Assembly: GCF_002362315.1 (NCBI RefSeq) | Contig: NZ_MTZV01000006.1 | Location: 1,612,001 to 1,676,000 of the forward strand | Origin: Paraburkholderia acidicola | Lineage (GTDB): Bacteria; Pseudomonadota; Gammaproteobacteria; Burkholderiales; Burkholderiaceae | Direction of reading: 5' to 3' | Length of the DNA: 64,000 nt | Part shown: positions 44,501-52,504 of the stretch, one piece after another | How the letters are laid out: each line of letters begins with the position of its first letter | Position numbering within the stretch: position 1 is the first letter of the stretch | Program-made: the position numbers and the translations under genes | The notes under the pieces: generated by a model | Database searches by the model: none | What the model was told of the DNA's origin: nothing | The model's input: the letters and a program-made list of their open reading frames with translations, nothing else

Positions 44501-45457
44501 ACCACCGTGAGCAGCGGGCTAAGCACGATCACCAGCGCCATTGCGAGTGGTGCCGGTGGAAACGGTGTAGTCCTGTCCAGCCTGTCGACATCGCTCGCGC
44601 CCATCAACGCCGCATCCACCACGGCAAGCTCGCGCGGCGCGACTATCGGTGCCACGCTCACGGGTGGCGTCGACTCGTCCGGTGCAGTCGTCTCCCAGGG
44701 GCGCGCAACCAACAACACGAGCACGCAGGTCGTACAGGCTTCCGGTTGCGGTGTAGCCAACGGCACGGATACGACGGCAACCGGGTTGTGCGCGGGCGCA
44801 GGTACGATCGCCGGCGTCAACGGCGCCACCACTACCACGGTAGCCAGTGGCGCAACCGCGTATGGCTCGCAGTCGCTCGCACAGGACACGAACAGCACGG
44901 CGATCGGCTTTCGCTCGACTGCGCAATTCAACGGATCTGTTGCCATCGGCTACCAGGCGCAGGCCATCGCCGACCCGGCGACAGCAGTGGGCGCAAACTC
45001 ACTGGCCTCCGGCAACAATTCGGTGGCGCTCGGTGCGAGTGCGCAAGCCACGGCTCAAGGCTCAGTCGCGCTCGGTGCAAACTCCGTTGCGAACGAGGCC
45101 AACACGGTATCCGTCGGCTCGACAGGAAACGAGCGTCGCATCACCAATGTAGCGGCGGGCATCAACCCAACCGACGCGGTCAACGTGTCTCAGCTGGAGA
45201 GCGTGCAAGGCAACGTCAATGACGTGGCGCGTCGTTCGTACGCAGGTATCGCGGCGGCTGCCGCGTTGTCGATGATTCCAGAGGTCGACCCGGGCAAGAC
45301 TTTGTCAGTGGGATTTGGGTCGGGAAATTATCAAGGCTACTCGGCGGTTGCGTTCGGGTTCACCGCTCGCGTGGCGGAAAACATCAAGGTGAAGGGGGGT
45401 GTTAGCGGTGGCAGTGCAGGGACTGTGTACGGGGTGGGTGCAGCGTACCAGTGGTAG
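41597..45457 (+). CDS. YadA-type trimeric autotransporter adhesin with Ser/Thr-rich repeat stalk
   Basis: A 1286-residue type Vc secreted adhesin. The N terminus NRAYRTIWSDVLGVWVVVSE is the extended signal region (ESPR), followed by a signal helix ending PVQAQ. Then comes a short beta-rich domain, a stalk of about 700 residues built from SLST-based 7- and 11-residue blocks, and two neck motifs (NVAPGVNPTDAVNVSQ near residue 865 and NVAAGINPTDAVNVSQ near 1185). Between them are YadA-head repeats such as STAIGFRSTAQFNGSVAIGY. The C-terminal anchor ends GTVYGVGAAYQW. GTG at 41597 fits both GGAGGT and the ESPR start. It mediates attachment; the target is unknown. Confidence 0.92.
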   Translation: MNRAYRTIWSDVLGVWVVVSEIAHARGKRATKCVTHSNTASFSPVNGAIIQRLTIIGAAIFAMSPVQAQTIINDNGDSSCYQINDGGAVGSLNGNSICNNVSLTRTMSNSGMLVVGGTNGTSTLGGLPTSTGGTTTAGGSTANVYGFYVMSNGAYINGGTNGTQIVGTMQVSGLASLNGGASVNNQKVTNLAAGTVSSTSTDAINGSQLFSLSTATSTSLSTTNSNVTTLSTSTSSAVGSLSTGVSSLSTSASTGITSLSTSTSSGIGSLSTGVSSLSTSTSTGITSLSTSTSTGIASLSTGVSSLSTSTSSAVGSLSTGVSSLSTSTSTGITSLSTSTSSGIASLSTGVSSLSTSTSTGITSLSTSTSSGIGSLSTGVSSLSTSTSTGITSLSTSTSSGIASLSTGVGSLSTSTSTGITSLSTSTSSGIASLSTGVSSLSTSASTGITSLSTSTSSAVGSLSTGVSSLSTSTSTGITSLSTSTSSGIASLSTGVSSLSTSTSTGITSLSTSTSSGIASLSTGVSSLSTSTSTGIASLSTSTSSGIASLSTGVSSLSTSTSTGITSLSTSTSSGIGSLSTGVSSLSTSTSTGITSLSTGLSTANSNVTSLSSSTSTSINSLSTSTSSGIGSLSTGVSSLSTSTSTGITSLSTGLSTTSSNVTSLSTSTSSGIGSLSTGVSSLSTSTSTGITSLSTGLSTTNSNVTSLSTSTSSGINSLSTGVSSLSTSTSTGINSLSTGVTSLSTSTSTGITSLSTGLSTTDSNVASLSTGLSTTTSSIGSLSTSTSTGISTLTTNVTSLSTGLSTTSSTVSSLSTLTSTSIGSLSTGVISLSTGIANSVQYDDPSHTSVTLGGVGATAPVRLTNVAPGVNPTDAVNVSQVSSLSTSVAFAINSLSTGLSTTNSNVSSLSTSTSTGIDSLSTSSSTGIGSLSTGLTSLSTGVSTTIGSLSASTSTSIGSLSTGVNSLSTTVSSGLSTITSAIASGAGGNGVVLSSLSTSLAPINAASTTASSRGATIGATLTGGVDSSGAVVSQGRATNNTSTQVVQASGCGVANGTDTTATGLCAGAGTIAGVNGATTTTVASGATAYGSQSLAQDTNSTAIGFRSTAQFNGSVAIGYQAQAIADPATAVGANSLASGNNSVALGASAQATAQGSVALGANSVANEANTVSVGSTGNERRITNVAAGINPTDAVNVSQLESVQGNVNDVARRSYAGIAAAAALSMIPEVDPGKTLSVGFGSGNYQGYSAVAFGFTARVAENIKVKGGVSGGSAGTVYGVGAAYQW
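42300..43395 (+). repeat. About thirteen tandem 87-bp units in the adhesin stalk
   Basis: Each full unit encodes 29 residues: SLSTGVS, SLSTSTSTGIT and SLSTSTSSGIA/G (7+11+11). Example unit starts are at 42632 and 42719, exactly 87 bases apart. One unit is shorter and some carry SSAVG or SAST variants. After 43395 the pattern loosens into SLSTGLSTTNSNVTS blocks. Units agree in protein but differ at many synonymous positions. Confidence 0.9.
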
Positions 45458-45471
45458 TGCAGAGGCATGCC

Positions 45472-45504
45472 GGCGGGCATCGAATGGTTTATTCGATGCC
45501 CGCC
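45472..45504. terminator. Terminator-like hairpin between adhesin and OmpR-type gene
   Basis: GGCGGGCATCGAAT (45472-45485) pairs perfectly with ATTCGATGCCCGCC (45491-45504) around GGTTT. It lies 15 bases after the adhesin stop and between convergent genes, so it can end both transcripts. Confidence 0.75.
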
Positions 45505-45518
45505 AGCATCTGCAATCT

Positions 45519-45965
45519 TCAGGCGTGGTCTTCGTCGACTCTCTCAAGACGATAACCGTAGCCGTATAGCGACATCAGACGAAAGCCGCTGTCCGGATAG
45601 AGATCAAGTTTTGCGCGCACGAGGCACACATGTGTATCCACTGTCCGCGACTGCGTGTTGAACGTTTCTGGCCAGACTACGTCGCGAATCATGGTGCGCG
45701 ACACAGGACCGCCCAGGTGAAGAAATAGCAGAAAGGCGAGGTTGAACTGTCTGCGTGTCAGGCGTACCGCGACTCCGTTGCGTAGAACAGACCGGTTAGT
45801 CGGATCAAACTCAATCTCCCCAAACGCTCGCCTGGTTGAAACGACATGCTGCTCGTGCTGACTGCCCGAGCCGGCTTCGTCGTGGACAAGTCGCAAGTGC
45901 GCCGCAGACGGTTTCAAAGAACAACCGACCCTGGAAGTTTCAGATGATGAGAAAGCACTGAGCAT
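45519..45965 (-). CDS. OmpR/PhoB-type winged-helix protein without receiver domain
   Basis: A 148-residue protein. The last 100 residues are a Trans_reg_C DNA-binding domain: GEIEFDPTNRSVLRNGVAVR, LTRRQFNLAFLLFLHLGGPV, the recognition helix TVDTHVCLVRAKL and the wing GFRLMSLYGYGYRLERV. The first 45 residues are not a receiver and contain no phosphorylation Asp. Its convergence with the adhesin and its place after an esterase gene suggest local control, perhaps of the adhesin. It could be a degraded response regulator or a stand-alone regulator. Confidence 0.82.
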   Translation of the reverse strand: MLSAFSSSETSRVGCSLKPSAAHLRLVHDEAGSGSQHEQHVVSTRRAFGEIEFDPTNRSVLRNGVAVRLTRRQFNLAFLLFLHLGGPVSRTMIRDVVWPETFNTQSRTVDTHVCLVRAKLDLYPDSGFRLMSLYGYGYRLERVDEDHA

Positions 45966-45992
45966 GTTGTCGTACTCCGGTTTAGATCCACT

Positions 45993-46907
45993 TCAATGCG
46001 CACCAGCAGGCTCCGGAAAAAGAACCGATCGGAAAATCAGGTTCTGGGCGGCCCGGGCCTCGGGAATCGGCAAGATCGGCCACACATGAATCATCTCTGG
46101 TTCGTAGACAATGTTCACGTTGGTGGTCTGTTTCGCCGCAGTAGCAAACTTCACGCAGTCGGGCAGAAATATGTCGCGCCCGCCAATGAACACGGTTATG
46201 CGATCGATACCGCTTACCGAGCCATTGATCGGGCTCACGAACGGGTGATCGGCACTCTCGCCGCCTGCGTACATGCGACCGCATTCCACGAGCTCATGAC
46301 AGTCAAGCCACGGATCTCGTGGTTCAACGAACGATATATCCGGGTTACTCATCGTGACATCCAGCCACGGAGAAATCAGCACGAGTTCGCGCGGCGGCGT
46401 TCTGTTAGTCGCCACGAGATGCTGTGCGAATGCCAGCGCCATACCACCACCCGCCGAGTCACCCATGATCACGAACCGGTCTTTGGACACGTTACCGAGC
46501 AGATTCGCATAGGAGGCATCGACCATCGCCAGTGCGTCCTTGAACTGATGCTCGGGCGTGCGCGGATAGAGCGGCACGACAACCCTGCAACCTGTTTCGT
46601 GGACAAGCCGTTGCAAAAACTTCCAGTGCGCGGGATGGATGGGATCGACGTAGCCACCACCGTGCAGATACAAGACGTGGTTAAGCAAAGTGGGCTCAAC
46701 CGTCGATCGAGGTGACAGCACGTAGCAAGCTCGACCGAGCATATCCGTACGCTCGATGCGCAAGTGAGCCGGGAACCGTTTCGGCGGTCCGCCGGGTTTT
46801 GCGCAGGCCTCGGCGAGTTTTTGCGGTAGCTTGCTGCCCCATGATCGCCGCTGATACTGAACACCCTTTAAGAGGAGCACGATGAGCTTGTGCCTGAGGC
46901 TGGTCAT
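45993..46907 (-). CDS. Alpha/beta hydrolase, hormone-sensitive-lipase (esterase) family
   Basis: A 304-residue esterase. The oxyanion motif is LHGGGYVDP, the nucleophile elbow GDSAGGGMALAFAQHL with Ser, and the Asp and His are in the C-terminal region (DIFLPDCVKF and YEPEMIHVWPI). There is no signal peptide, so it is probably cytoplasmic. It is the nearest of a row of hydrolases on the minus strand and ends 27 bases before the OmpR-type gene. Confidence 0.88.
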   Translation of the reverse strand: MTSLRHKLIVLLLKGVQYQRRSWGSKLPQKLAEACAKPGGPPKRFPAHLRIERTDMLGRACYVLSPRSTVEPTLLNHVLYLHGGGYVDPIHPAHWKFLQRLVHETGCRVVVPLYPRTPEHQFKDALAMVDASYANLLGNVSKDRFVIMGDSAGGGMALAFAQHLVATNRTPPRELVLISPWLDVTMSNPDISFVEPRDPWLDCHELVECGRMYAGGESADHPFVSPINGSVSGIDRITVFIGGRDIFLPDCVKFATAAKQTTNVNIVYEPEMIHVWPILPIPEARAAQNLIFRSVLFPEPAGAH

Positions 46908-46939
46908 ACTTTCTCCTGCTGGGCGTGATTACTTTAATC

Positions 46940-48997
46940 TCACGGATACCCCGTGCCTGCCATCGTTCCGGTCAGGTAAACAACGCCGCGTCGATCCCGG
47001 CAAAGCGCCTTGATCAGATCCTGACGCAGTGTCTCCAGTTGAGATGAACCGACAGCGGGAGCAGTCAAGTTGTCCTGGTTGACGACCAGCGCAAAGTGAA
47101 TGGAATTGGCGTCTTCTCCTGCACCGGGATCGTCCCAGACCAGTACACGGCTCGCGGTCCTGCTGATCGAATCCGAAGCCAGCGCGACTTCATCCGGCAA
47201 CTGGGTCAATGGCGCGTTCTTCGTCAGATCGCCATTGTGCAAAGCCTTGTCTGTGAGCACGGCGAGGTTTTCTGGCTTCCAGCTTCGGGGCAAAGCAATT
47301 TCCGTCGGTGCATCCGAGCGGCGGCCACGCCACGTTACAAGCATGAATTGGGTATTACCAAACCACTCCGTCCCACCTTGCTGGGGACGAATCGACGCCC
47401 AGCTCAACGGCTGCGACGACGCATCCTGCGCCATGTCGTTGTAGTAGAAATTCATCAGGTCGCCCTGCGATCTGCGCGGGTATGCCCGTTCGACGACTCT
47501 GGCATCGAGCGTATAGGCCGTCGAAAAATCCTTCGCCACCGAATAGTTTTCGCCATTCCATCCATCGGTGGCCGTGATCAATTTCGACGTATTGAAGTTC
47601 ATGTACTCGTGATGGTGATCGTAGTAGTGATCCCATTGCCACTGCGTACCCGAGATCGGTGCGGAATAGAAATCGACGTAGCGTGTTTTCCCGCCAATCG
47701 CATCGCTCGCTTCCGCTGCCTGGTACATCGCCTGGATCGTGCGAACCGTATCCTGTCTTCCGGTGCCGCCTACCGAAGCGCCAAACTCGCTGAGCAACGT
47801 CGCATTACCCCGGTAGCGACTCTCCTTGCGGATGTCGTCAAAGCTCTGGAAATACGTTGCGTTTTCAACAGGACTAAAGTCCAGTGCCTGACGGCCCGCA
47901 TCATAGAAATGCGGATTAAACACAAAACCAGGACCTGGCTTTGTGTCGAGCAGTTGTCCGCCCGTGGGTGCAACGATGCCGACGTTGGTGTTCCAGAAGA
48001 CCAGTGGTTCCGAGTACACCCATTTCTGGTTCCAGCCGGCCTGGTCCGCAACTGTGCGCGCTTTGACATAGAACGGCCAGAGCTTTTGATTGTCCCATTG
48101 CTTCGGCGTGAGTCCTTGCATGCCGCCGTCGATAGGTTCATTCCACGCATCGACACCGAGCACGTAAGTGAATTCCTGCGGGCTAAGCTTTGACTTCAGA
48201 TATTGCAGAGACTTCTGAAGCTGCCACAGGTAGACGTCCTGCAGCTGATACAGCTTTCCGTTTGGCGCGGTGAATGGCTGGTTGTTCCAGAAGTTTCTGG
48301 AAGCGAGGCGGATCGCTTCGTCTGTTAGGGAGAGCTGCGACCAACCCGTGCAGATGATCCCGCAGTATTCCTGCGGATAGTCGGACTTAGGCAGTACCCA
48401 CGCAGGCGCGCCCTCACCCGTGTACCACGATCCCTGATTGAACAGGTACCGCGAAAACAGATCCTGGTGGAAGTCGACAAGGATATAGATTCGTCGGGAT
48501 ATCGCGGCATGCATCTGGGCGGCGATCTGATCGAGATAGGTGTAGTCGATTGTGTCCGGCGCAGGGTTGGTTCCCTCCCACATCACCAGCAAACGGATCA
48601 GGTTGGGCGCGGTCATGTCCGCCATGCTGGCGATGCTCGTTCGCGCATCGCTCATCGAATTGAATGGTTTGTATCCACTCTCGACGAGCTTGGACGTACC
48701 TGACACGTTCCATCCACGAAAGTACGCTTCGCGTCCGAGACCGTCACGAAATACGACGTCGTCGATTCGCTGGCCAGATGGTGTCAGATAGGATTTGAGT
48801 CCGGTCGTGATGGTTTGCGCAGCCGGTTGACGCTCGAAAGCCAACGAGTGAAACGGCAGCGCGCCGCTGGTCTCAGGCACGAATGCACCGAATGAAGCCG
48901 TTTCAACAACGGCGCCGCTATCGGCGGCTATGGCAACCGGACCGCTTGCCGAATAGCAGACTGCCAGCACGAGCCCGATCAGATATGATTTTTTCAC
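46940..48997 (-). CDS. Exported GH5 glycosidase, endoglycoceramidase-like
   Basis: A 685-residue protein with signal peptide (KKSYLIGLVLAVCYSASGPV to AIAAD). The TIM-barrel catalytic part shows YILVDFHQDLFSRYLF, close to the DxHQDxxSR signature of endoglycoceramidases, the acid/base in GVDAWNEP (about residue 285) and the nucleophile in TLLSEFGAS (about residue 404). About 150 C-terminal residues form a beta domain. The start is GTG at 48997 with GGAGGAGAC upstream. Expected to cut a glycan from a ceramide or other glycolipid, or a beta-glucan. Next to lipase and esterase genes. Confidence 0.85.
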   Translation of the reverse strand: MKKSYLIGLVLAVCYSASGPVAIAADSGAVVETASFGAFVPETSGALPFHSLAFERQPAAQTITTGLKSYLTPSGQRIDDVVFRDGLGREAYFRGWNVSGTSKLVESGYKPFNSMSDARTSIASMADMTAPNLIRLLVMWEGTNPAPDTIDYTYLDQIAAQMHAAISRRIYILVDFHQDLFSRYLFNQGSWYTGEGAPAWVLPKSDYPQEYCGIICTGWSQLSLTDEAIRLASRNFWNNQPFTAPNGKLYQLQDVYLWQLQKSLQYLKSKLSPQEFTYVLGVDAWNEPIDGGMQGLTPKQWDNQKLWPFYVKARTVADQAGWNQKWVYSEPLVFWNTNVGIVAPTGGQLLDTKPGPGFVFNPHFYDAGRQALDFSPVENATYFQSFDDIRKESRYRGNATLLSEFGASVGGTGRQDTVRTIQAMYQAAEASDAIGGKTRYVDFYSAPISGTQWQWDHYYDHHHEYMNFNTSKLITATDGWNGENYSVAKDFSTAYTLDARVVERAYPRRSQGDLMNFYYNDMAQDASSQPLSWASIRPQQGGTEWFGNTQFMLVTWRGRRSDAPTEIALPRSWKPENLAVLTDKALHNGDLTKNAPLTQLPDEVALASDSISRTASRVLVWDDPGAGEDANSIHFALVVNQDNLTAPAVGSSQLETLRQDLIKALCRDRRGVVYLTGTMAGTGYP

Positions 48998-49058
48998 CGC
49001 TGTCTCCTCCACACAGAAATACCGAGAGTGTTCATTCGCAAAGCGCTTGCCGAACACA

Positions 49059-50342
49059 TCACCGGTTAAGCAGATTCAGATCGATCGCGTTGGCCATGGC
49101 CTGATACCCTACATCGTTCGGGTGAAGGTGATCACCGCTGTCGTAGGCGGGAAGCAACGTCGCAGGATTCGACGGATCCTGCATGGCCTTGTCGAAGTCA
49201 ATCACGCCATCGATACCTGAAGCAGAACGGATATAGGCGTTGATTGCCTGGCGTTTCGTCTCGCCGACAGCGTCGAAATAGTCGGCACCCTGATAAGGCA
49301 GTAACGTCGCGAGAAACACCTTCATCTTCCGGGTCTTCGCCTGCGCAATTGCCGCATTGATCGCAGCGATGATCTGATCCGATGACTCTGCTTGTGCAGG
49401 TATAGCCATACCGAAGCCGATATCGTTGATGCCCAGCAGAATCACGACGTGAGTAGCGCCCGATACGCCCGTTACGTCGCGCGCAAAGCGGCCCTGTCCA
49501 GCCGGTCCGATGATGTCCTGCAACCAGCGGTTCCCCGAAATCCCCGCGTTCACGACGCTTGCCTTGCCGACACTGCCCACCGCGGCTTGCACGCGATTGT
49601 CGAAGAAGTTCGGCCAGCGATGATTGGCGTCGACAGTGGACTGGTATCCGTCCGTAATCGAATCGCCAAACGTTACGATGACCTTCACCTTATCCGCACT
49701 CGACACGTCGACTTCGCTCAGCCAGTAGTACGGCCAAACGCCCGAGAGGTTGGTTGTCGCCCCGCTCAGTGAGTCCGCACCAGACTGATTGCCGGGCGCA
49801 AGGTAGTTGGTTTGCTGACCCGTCACGTGTGCTGTCACAACCGGCGCGCTAGCCTGAATGAACAGGCTGACCGCGAGATCCGACTGTGCTGGAGATGAAA
49901 TGGTTATGCTGTCGCTCCACATCTCCGCGCCGGCCGGCAGGGTTACGCTGCCCTGGCCAGAGAAGGTCGCTGTCCTGTCGGTCGTCGTATCGACGTTTCC
50001 GTTCCCTGTGCTTCGCGCCACGTGCACCGCTGCAAACGTCACTGGCGCGGTGCCAAAAAGATTGGATAGCTTGATGCGAATCTGACTACCGCCGTACGAC
50101 GTATGTACGATCTGACGAACCGTCTGGTTCGAAATCGTGAGAGGCGGTAAGGACGGGTCGATGATAGGGGGTGGTACCTCGTTGTAATTCTGCTGCGCGG
50201 CATACCAGCTTGCGACCCACTGGCTCGAGTTGCTGTCGACGCCACCACATGCTGCCACTGCGGCGGTCAGCGACAGGCCCGCAACCCATCGCCAGACATT
50301 CGCGAAAAACCGTCTACGCTCTGCCAATGCACTTCTATTCAT
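49059..50342 (-). CDS. Exported SGNH/GDSL hydrolase, probable lipoprotein
   Basis: A 427-residue protein. The signal sequence ends in a lipobox (TAAVAAC), so it is probably lipid-anchored. An N-terminal beta domain of about 170 residues (IRIKLSNLFGTAPVTFAAVH) is followed by the SGNH core: GDSITDGYQSTVDANHRWP (block I Ser), NAGISGNR (Gly), LLGINDIG (Asn) and SGDHLHPNDVGY (Asp and His). This is the build of XynE-like esterases that deacetylate polysaccharides. The ATG at 50342 is used; the frame to 50648 runs into the next gene. It ends 62 bases before the GH5 start. Confidence 0.87.
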   Translation of the reverse strand: MNRSALAERRRFFANVWRWVAGLSLTAAVAACGGVDSNSSQWVASWYAAQQNYNEVPPPIIDPSLPPLTISNQTVRQIVHTSYGGSQIRIKLSNLFGTAPVTFAAVHVARSTGNGNVDTTTDRTATFSGQGSVTLPAGAEMWSDSITISSPAQSDLAVSLFIQASAPVVTAHVTGQQTNYLAPGNQSGADSLSGATTNLSGVWPYYWLSEVDVSSADKVKVIVTFGDSITDGYQSTVDANHRWPNFFDNRVQAAVGSVGKASVVNAGISGNRWLQDIIGPAGQGRFARDVTGVSGATHVVILLGINDIGFGMAIPAQAESSDQIIAAINAAIAQAKTRKMKVFLATLLPYQGADYFDAVGETKRQAINAYIRSASGIDGVIDFDKAMQDPSNPATLLPAYDSGDHLHPNDVGYQAMANAIDLNLLNR

Positions 50343-50551
50343 GCGGTTTCCGATGATTGTTATCGCAAGCGAATCGGCCGGAATCGAAGCAGAGCGCAAT
50401 TCGGTCAGTAAGCAGATGACTCGCTGCGCTCCGAAGCGCTTGTTCGTCTGTTCCGTTGGCTGCCGCTTTGGTTTCCCAGGCGACGTCTCACATAGATTCG
50501 TATCGCGCCCGCTACGCCGTCCTGAACGGACGGCGACTGGCGCAACAGAGA

Positions 50552-51928
50552 TCAGGATTTGTGAGTGGAGATCGGGCCAGCTTCTCCGGTCAGATTGAAA
50601 ATGCTGTCGACCCACGCGAGGAAGGTCGAGAACGAGAAGTCCGACCATTGCTCGGTTCTGAACACCTTCATCACCGGGGTATCGGATGGATCTTTCTGGT
50701 TGAGCAAGTCATTAACGAAGTCGCCGACGTTCGAATTGATGCCGTTCTCGTGAATGTCCGATCCCGTGAAGCTGATCGCGGTCACCTGATGGTTGTGCAT
50801 GAAGTCGCTACGCGCCCACGGCATGTAGTAGCCGAAGTTCGGCAGTGGATTCAATACCTGCTTCAGGCCATCCAGTTCCTTGTCGTACATGGCCAGCGAT
50901 AGCGAATCCTTGGTCGCATCGTCCGGTGCCGCGATGACCGCCGGCACGAATGCCCGATAGTGGTAGGCCGCTTCGATCGCGTCCTGCTGATAGGTCGAGT
51001 AACCGAACCTGTCGTGCGGGAAGGTTGTCGATAGCGACACATACGCGCTACCCATGTTGTTGAGATCGTAGTTCTTGAGGAGCTTGCTGTTCAGCGTGAT
51101 CATGCCGTTCGGTCCGGCCAGGTCCCATTCGGTGCGAACCCTCGTGTACAACCCCACCGACGGATGCGTTGCCGGGTCGGCATTGAACGGCGTATTCAGG
51201 ACCGTCCCCGCGTCGTTCAGTAACGAGCTGTTGGCCTGTGGCTGCAGTGCTTTACGGATCGATGCGTAGTTGCCGAGCGTCCCGTAACCACCCGCACTTG
51301 TCCCGTAGACCATCAGGCGACTCGGCTTGCCGAAGCCATGGTCGACCAGCCATTGCGTGACGGCCTGAATGTTCTTCAAGCCACTAAAATGCTGAACCCG
51401 CCAGTCACCCGTCGGTGACGAGTAGGTGCGCACCGAGCTGCCCATGTGAATATCGCCGGAGCAATATGGGACGAATACCTGCGTCCAGTTCTGCGTTTCG
51501 ATCGCGGGTTCACCGACGAGAATGTGGATAAAGTCCATTCGCGTCATCAACGGTGAGAGCAACGATGAAAGCAGGCTGTCGTTCAACGTCGCATTCATGT
51601 AGTTATGCGGAATGCCATCGGGATTGAAGCCGCCCAGCCCTGCCTCTGCACCCGTCGACGTCTGCGTGCACGTGCCGTAGTCCCAGCAGGCGCCGCCCGG
51701 TTCCATCATGTACAGCATGTTGTCGGACTGGGCACGGTTCACGTAGAACCGCAGCGGTGTTCCGTTGCCGCAGCTTGCACCCGTGCTCTCCGGCAAGGTC
51801 ACTTCGTACCACGAGTAATACGGAATGGATGAATCAGGCGGGGTTGTATCCGACGCATGGCTGTTGAAGGCCGCCATGCCCAACAGGATCATCGCGAGAA
51901 ATTGCCTGAGCTGCTTTAGCGTCAACAT
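50552..51928 (-). CDS. Exported pectin-acetylesterase-like hydrolase
   Basis: A 458-residue protein with signal peptide (LTLKQLRQFLAMILLGMAAF to NSHAS). It has the PAE/Notum pattern: YMMEPGGACWDYGTCTQT near residue 75, VFVPYCSGDIHMGSS, and the nucleophile elbow VYGTSAGGYG near residue 208. A C-terminal His (DFMHNHQVT region) completes the triad. In plants and bacteria such enzymes remove acetyl groups from pectin; Notum removes lipids from proteins, so the true substrate is open. Upstream of the SGNH and GH5 genes on the same strand. Confidence 0.8.
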   Translation of the reverse strand: MLTLKQLRQFLAMILLGMAAFNSHASDTTPPDSSIPYYSWYEVTLPESTGASCGNGTPLRFYVNRAQSDNMLYMMEPGGACWDYGTCTQTSTGAEAGLGGFNPDGIPHNYMNATLNDSLLSSLLSPLMTRMDFIHILVGEPAIETQNWTQVFVPYCSGDIHMGSSVRTYSSPTGDWRVQHFSGLKNIQAVTQWLVDHGFGKPSRLMVYGTSAGGYGTLGNYASIRKALQPQANSSLLNDAGTVLNTPFNADPATHPSVGLYTRVRTEWDLAGPNGMITLNSKLLKNYDLNNMGSAYVSLSTTFPHDRFGYSTYQQDAIEAAYHYRAFVPAVIAAPDDATKDSLSLAMYDKELDGLKQVLNPLPNFGYYMPWARSDFMHNHQVTAISFTGSDIHENGINSNVGDFVNDLLNQKDPSDTPVMKVFRTEQWSDFSFSTFLAWVDSIFNLTGEAGPISTHKS

Positions 51929-52504
51929 TGTTCCTCCCTGTGAATAGATATCCGTTGTTCCGCCGGTCTCTATCGGAACGGTGCGGTTATGCGGGAACTA
52001 CGCCCGATGCGTGCGACATGAGGCGTACTGCGAGAAAGCGACCTGCTACACACGGCCGACGAACATGAAGATGGGATAGCGAACTGTTCGAGCGCAACGC
52101 CGGATTCTGAAGATCTGGCGACCGGGAAATCACCGGTAACGTGCAATGTAGGAGCAGTCAATCATCTGTTGAAGTGGGCAAATGGCCATCGGTGGGTCCG
52201 ATTCGGTCATTCGTGTAGACAGACCAGGGACTCGCTTCCAGCGGCCGACTACCTCCTTCCATCTTTCGCACATGTTTTCCTTGCCCATCCAGTTCTGGTG
52301 AGCTACCGTTGCGACGGCATGAGGCAATATATGACAATTTGTGGATTTTTGAGGTATTGCCATCCGACGGTCATAAACCTTGGCCAAGCTCTGGGCTGCG
52401 TCAGCAACCAGGGCTGACGCACGTCGTCTACGGGTTGTGAGACACGGCAGTGCGACCGATGCAGAAGTCTTCTGGAGTTGAATTCCGCGCTAAGGATCTG
52501 ACTC
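51929..52504. other. Divergent regulatory region between the pectin-acetylesterase-like and phospholipase genes
   Basis: No gene is supported in about 575 bases. It should hold promoters for both directions; no clear palindrome was found. Confidence 0.4.

Noticed and set aside
42217..44946. A 909-codon open frame antisense to the adhesin
   Set aside because: It consists only of the complement of the SLST repeats (VDRLVMPVEVDVDSELTPVD-like) with no start signal. The repeat codon pattern keeps the opposite frame open by chance.
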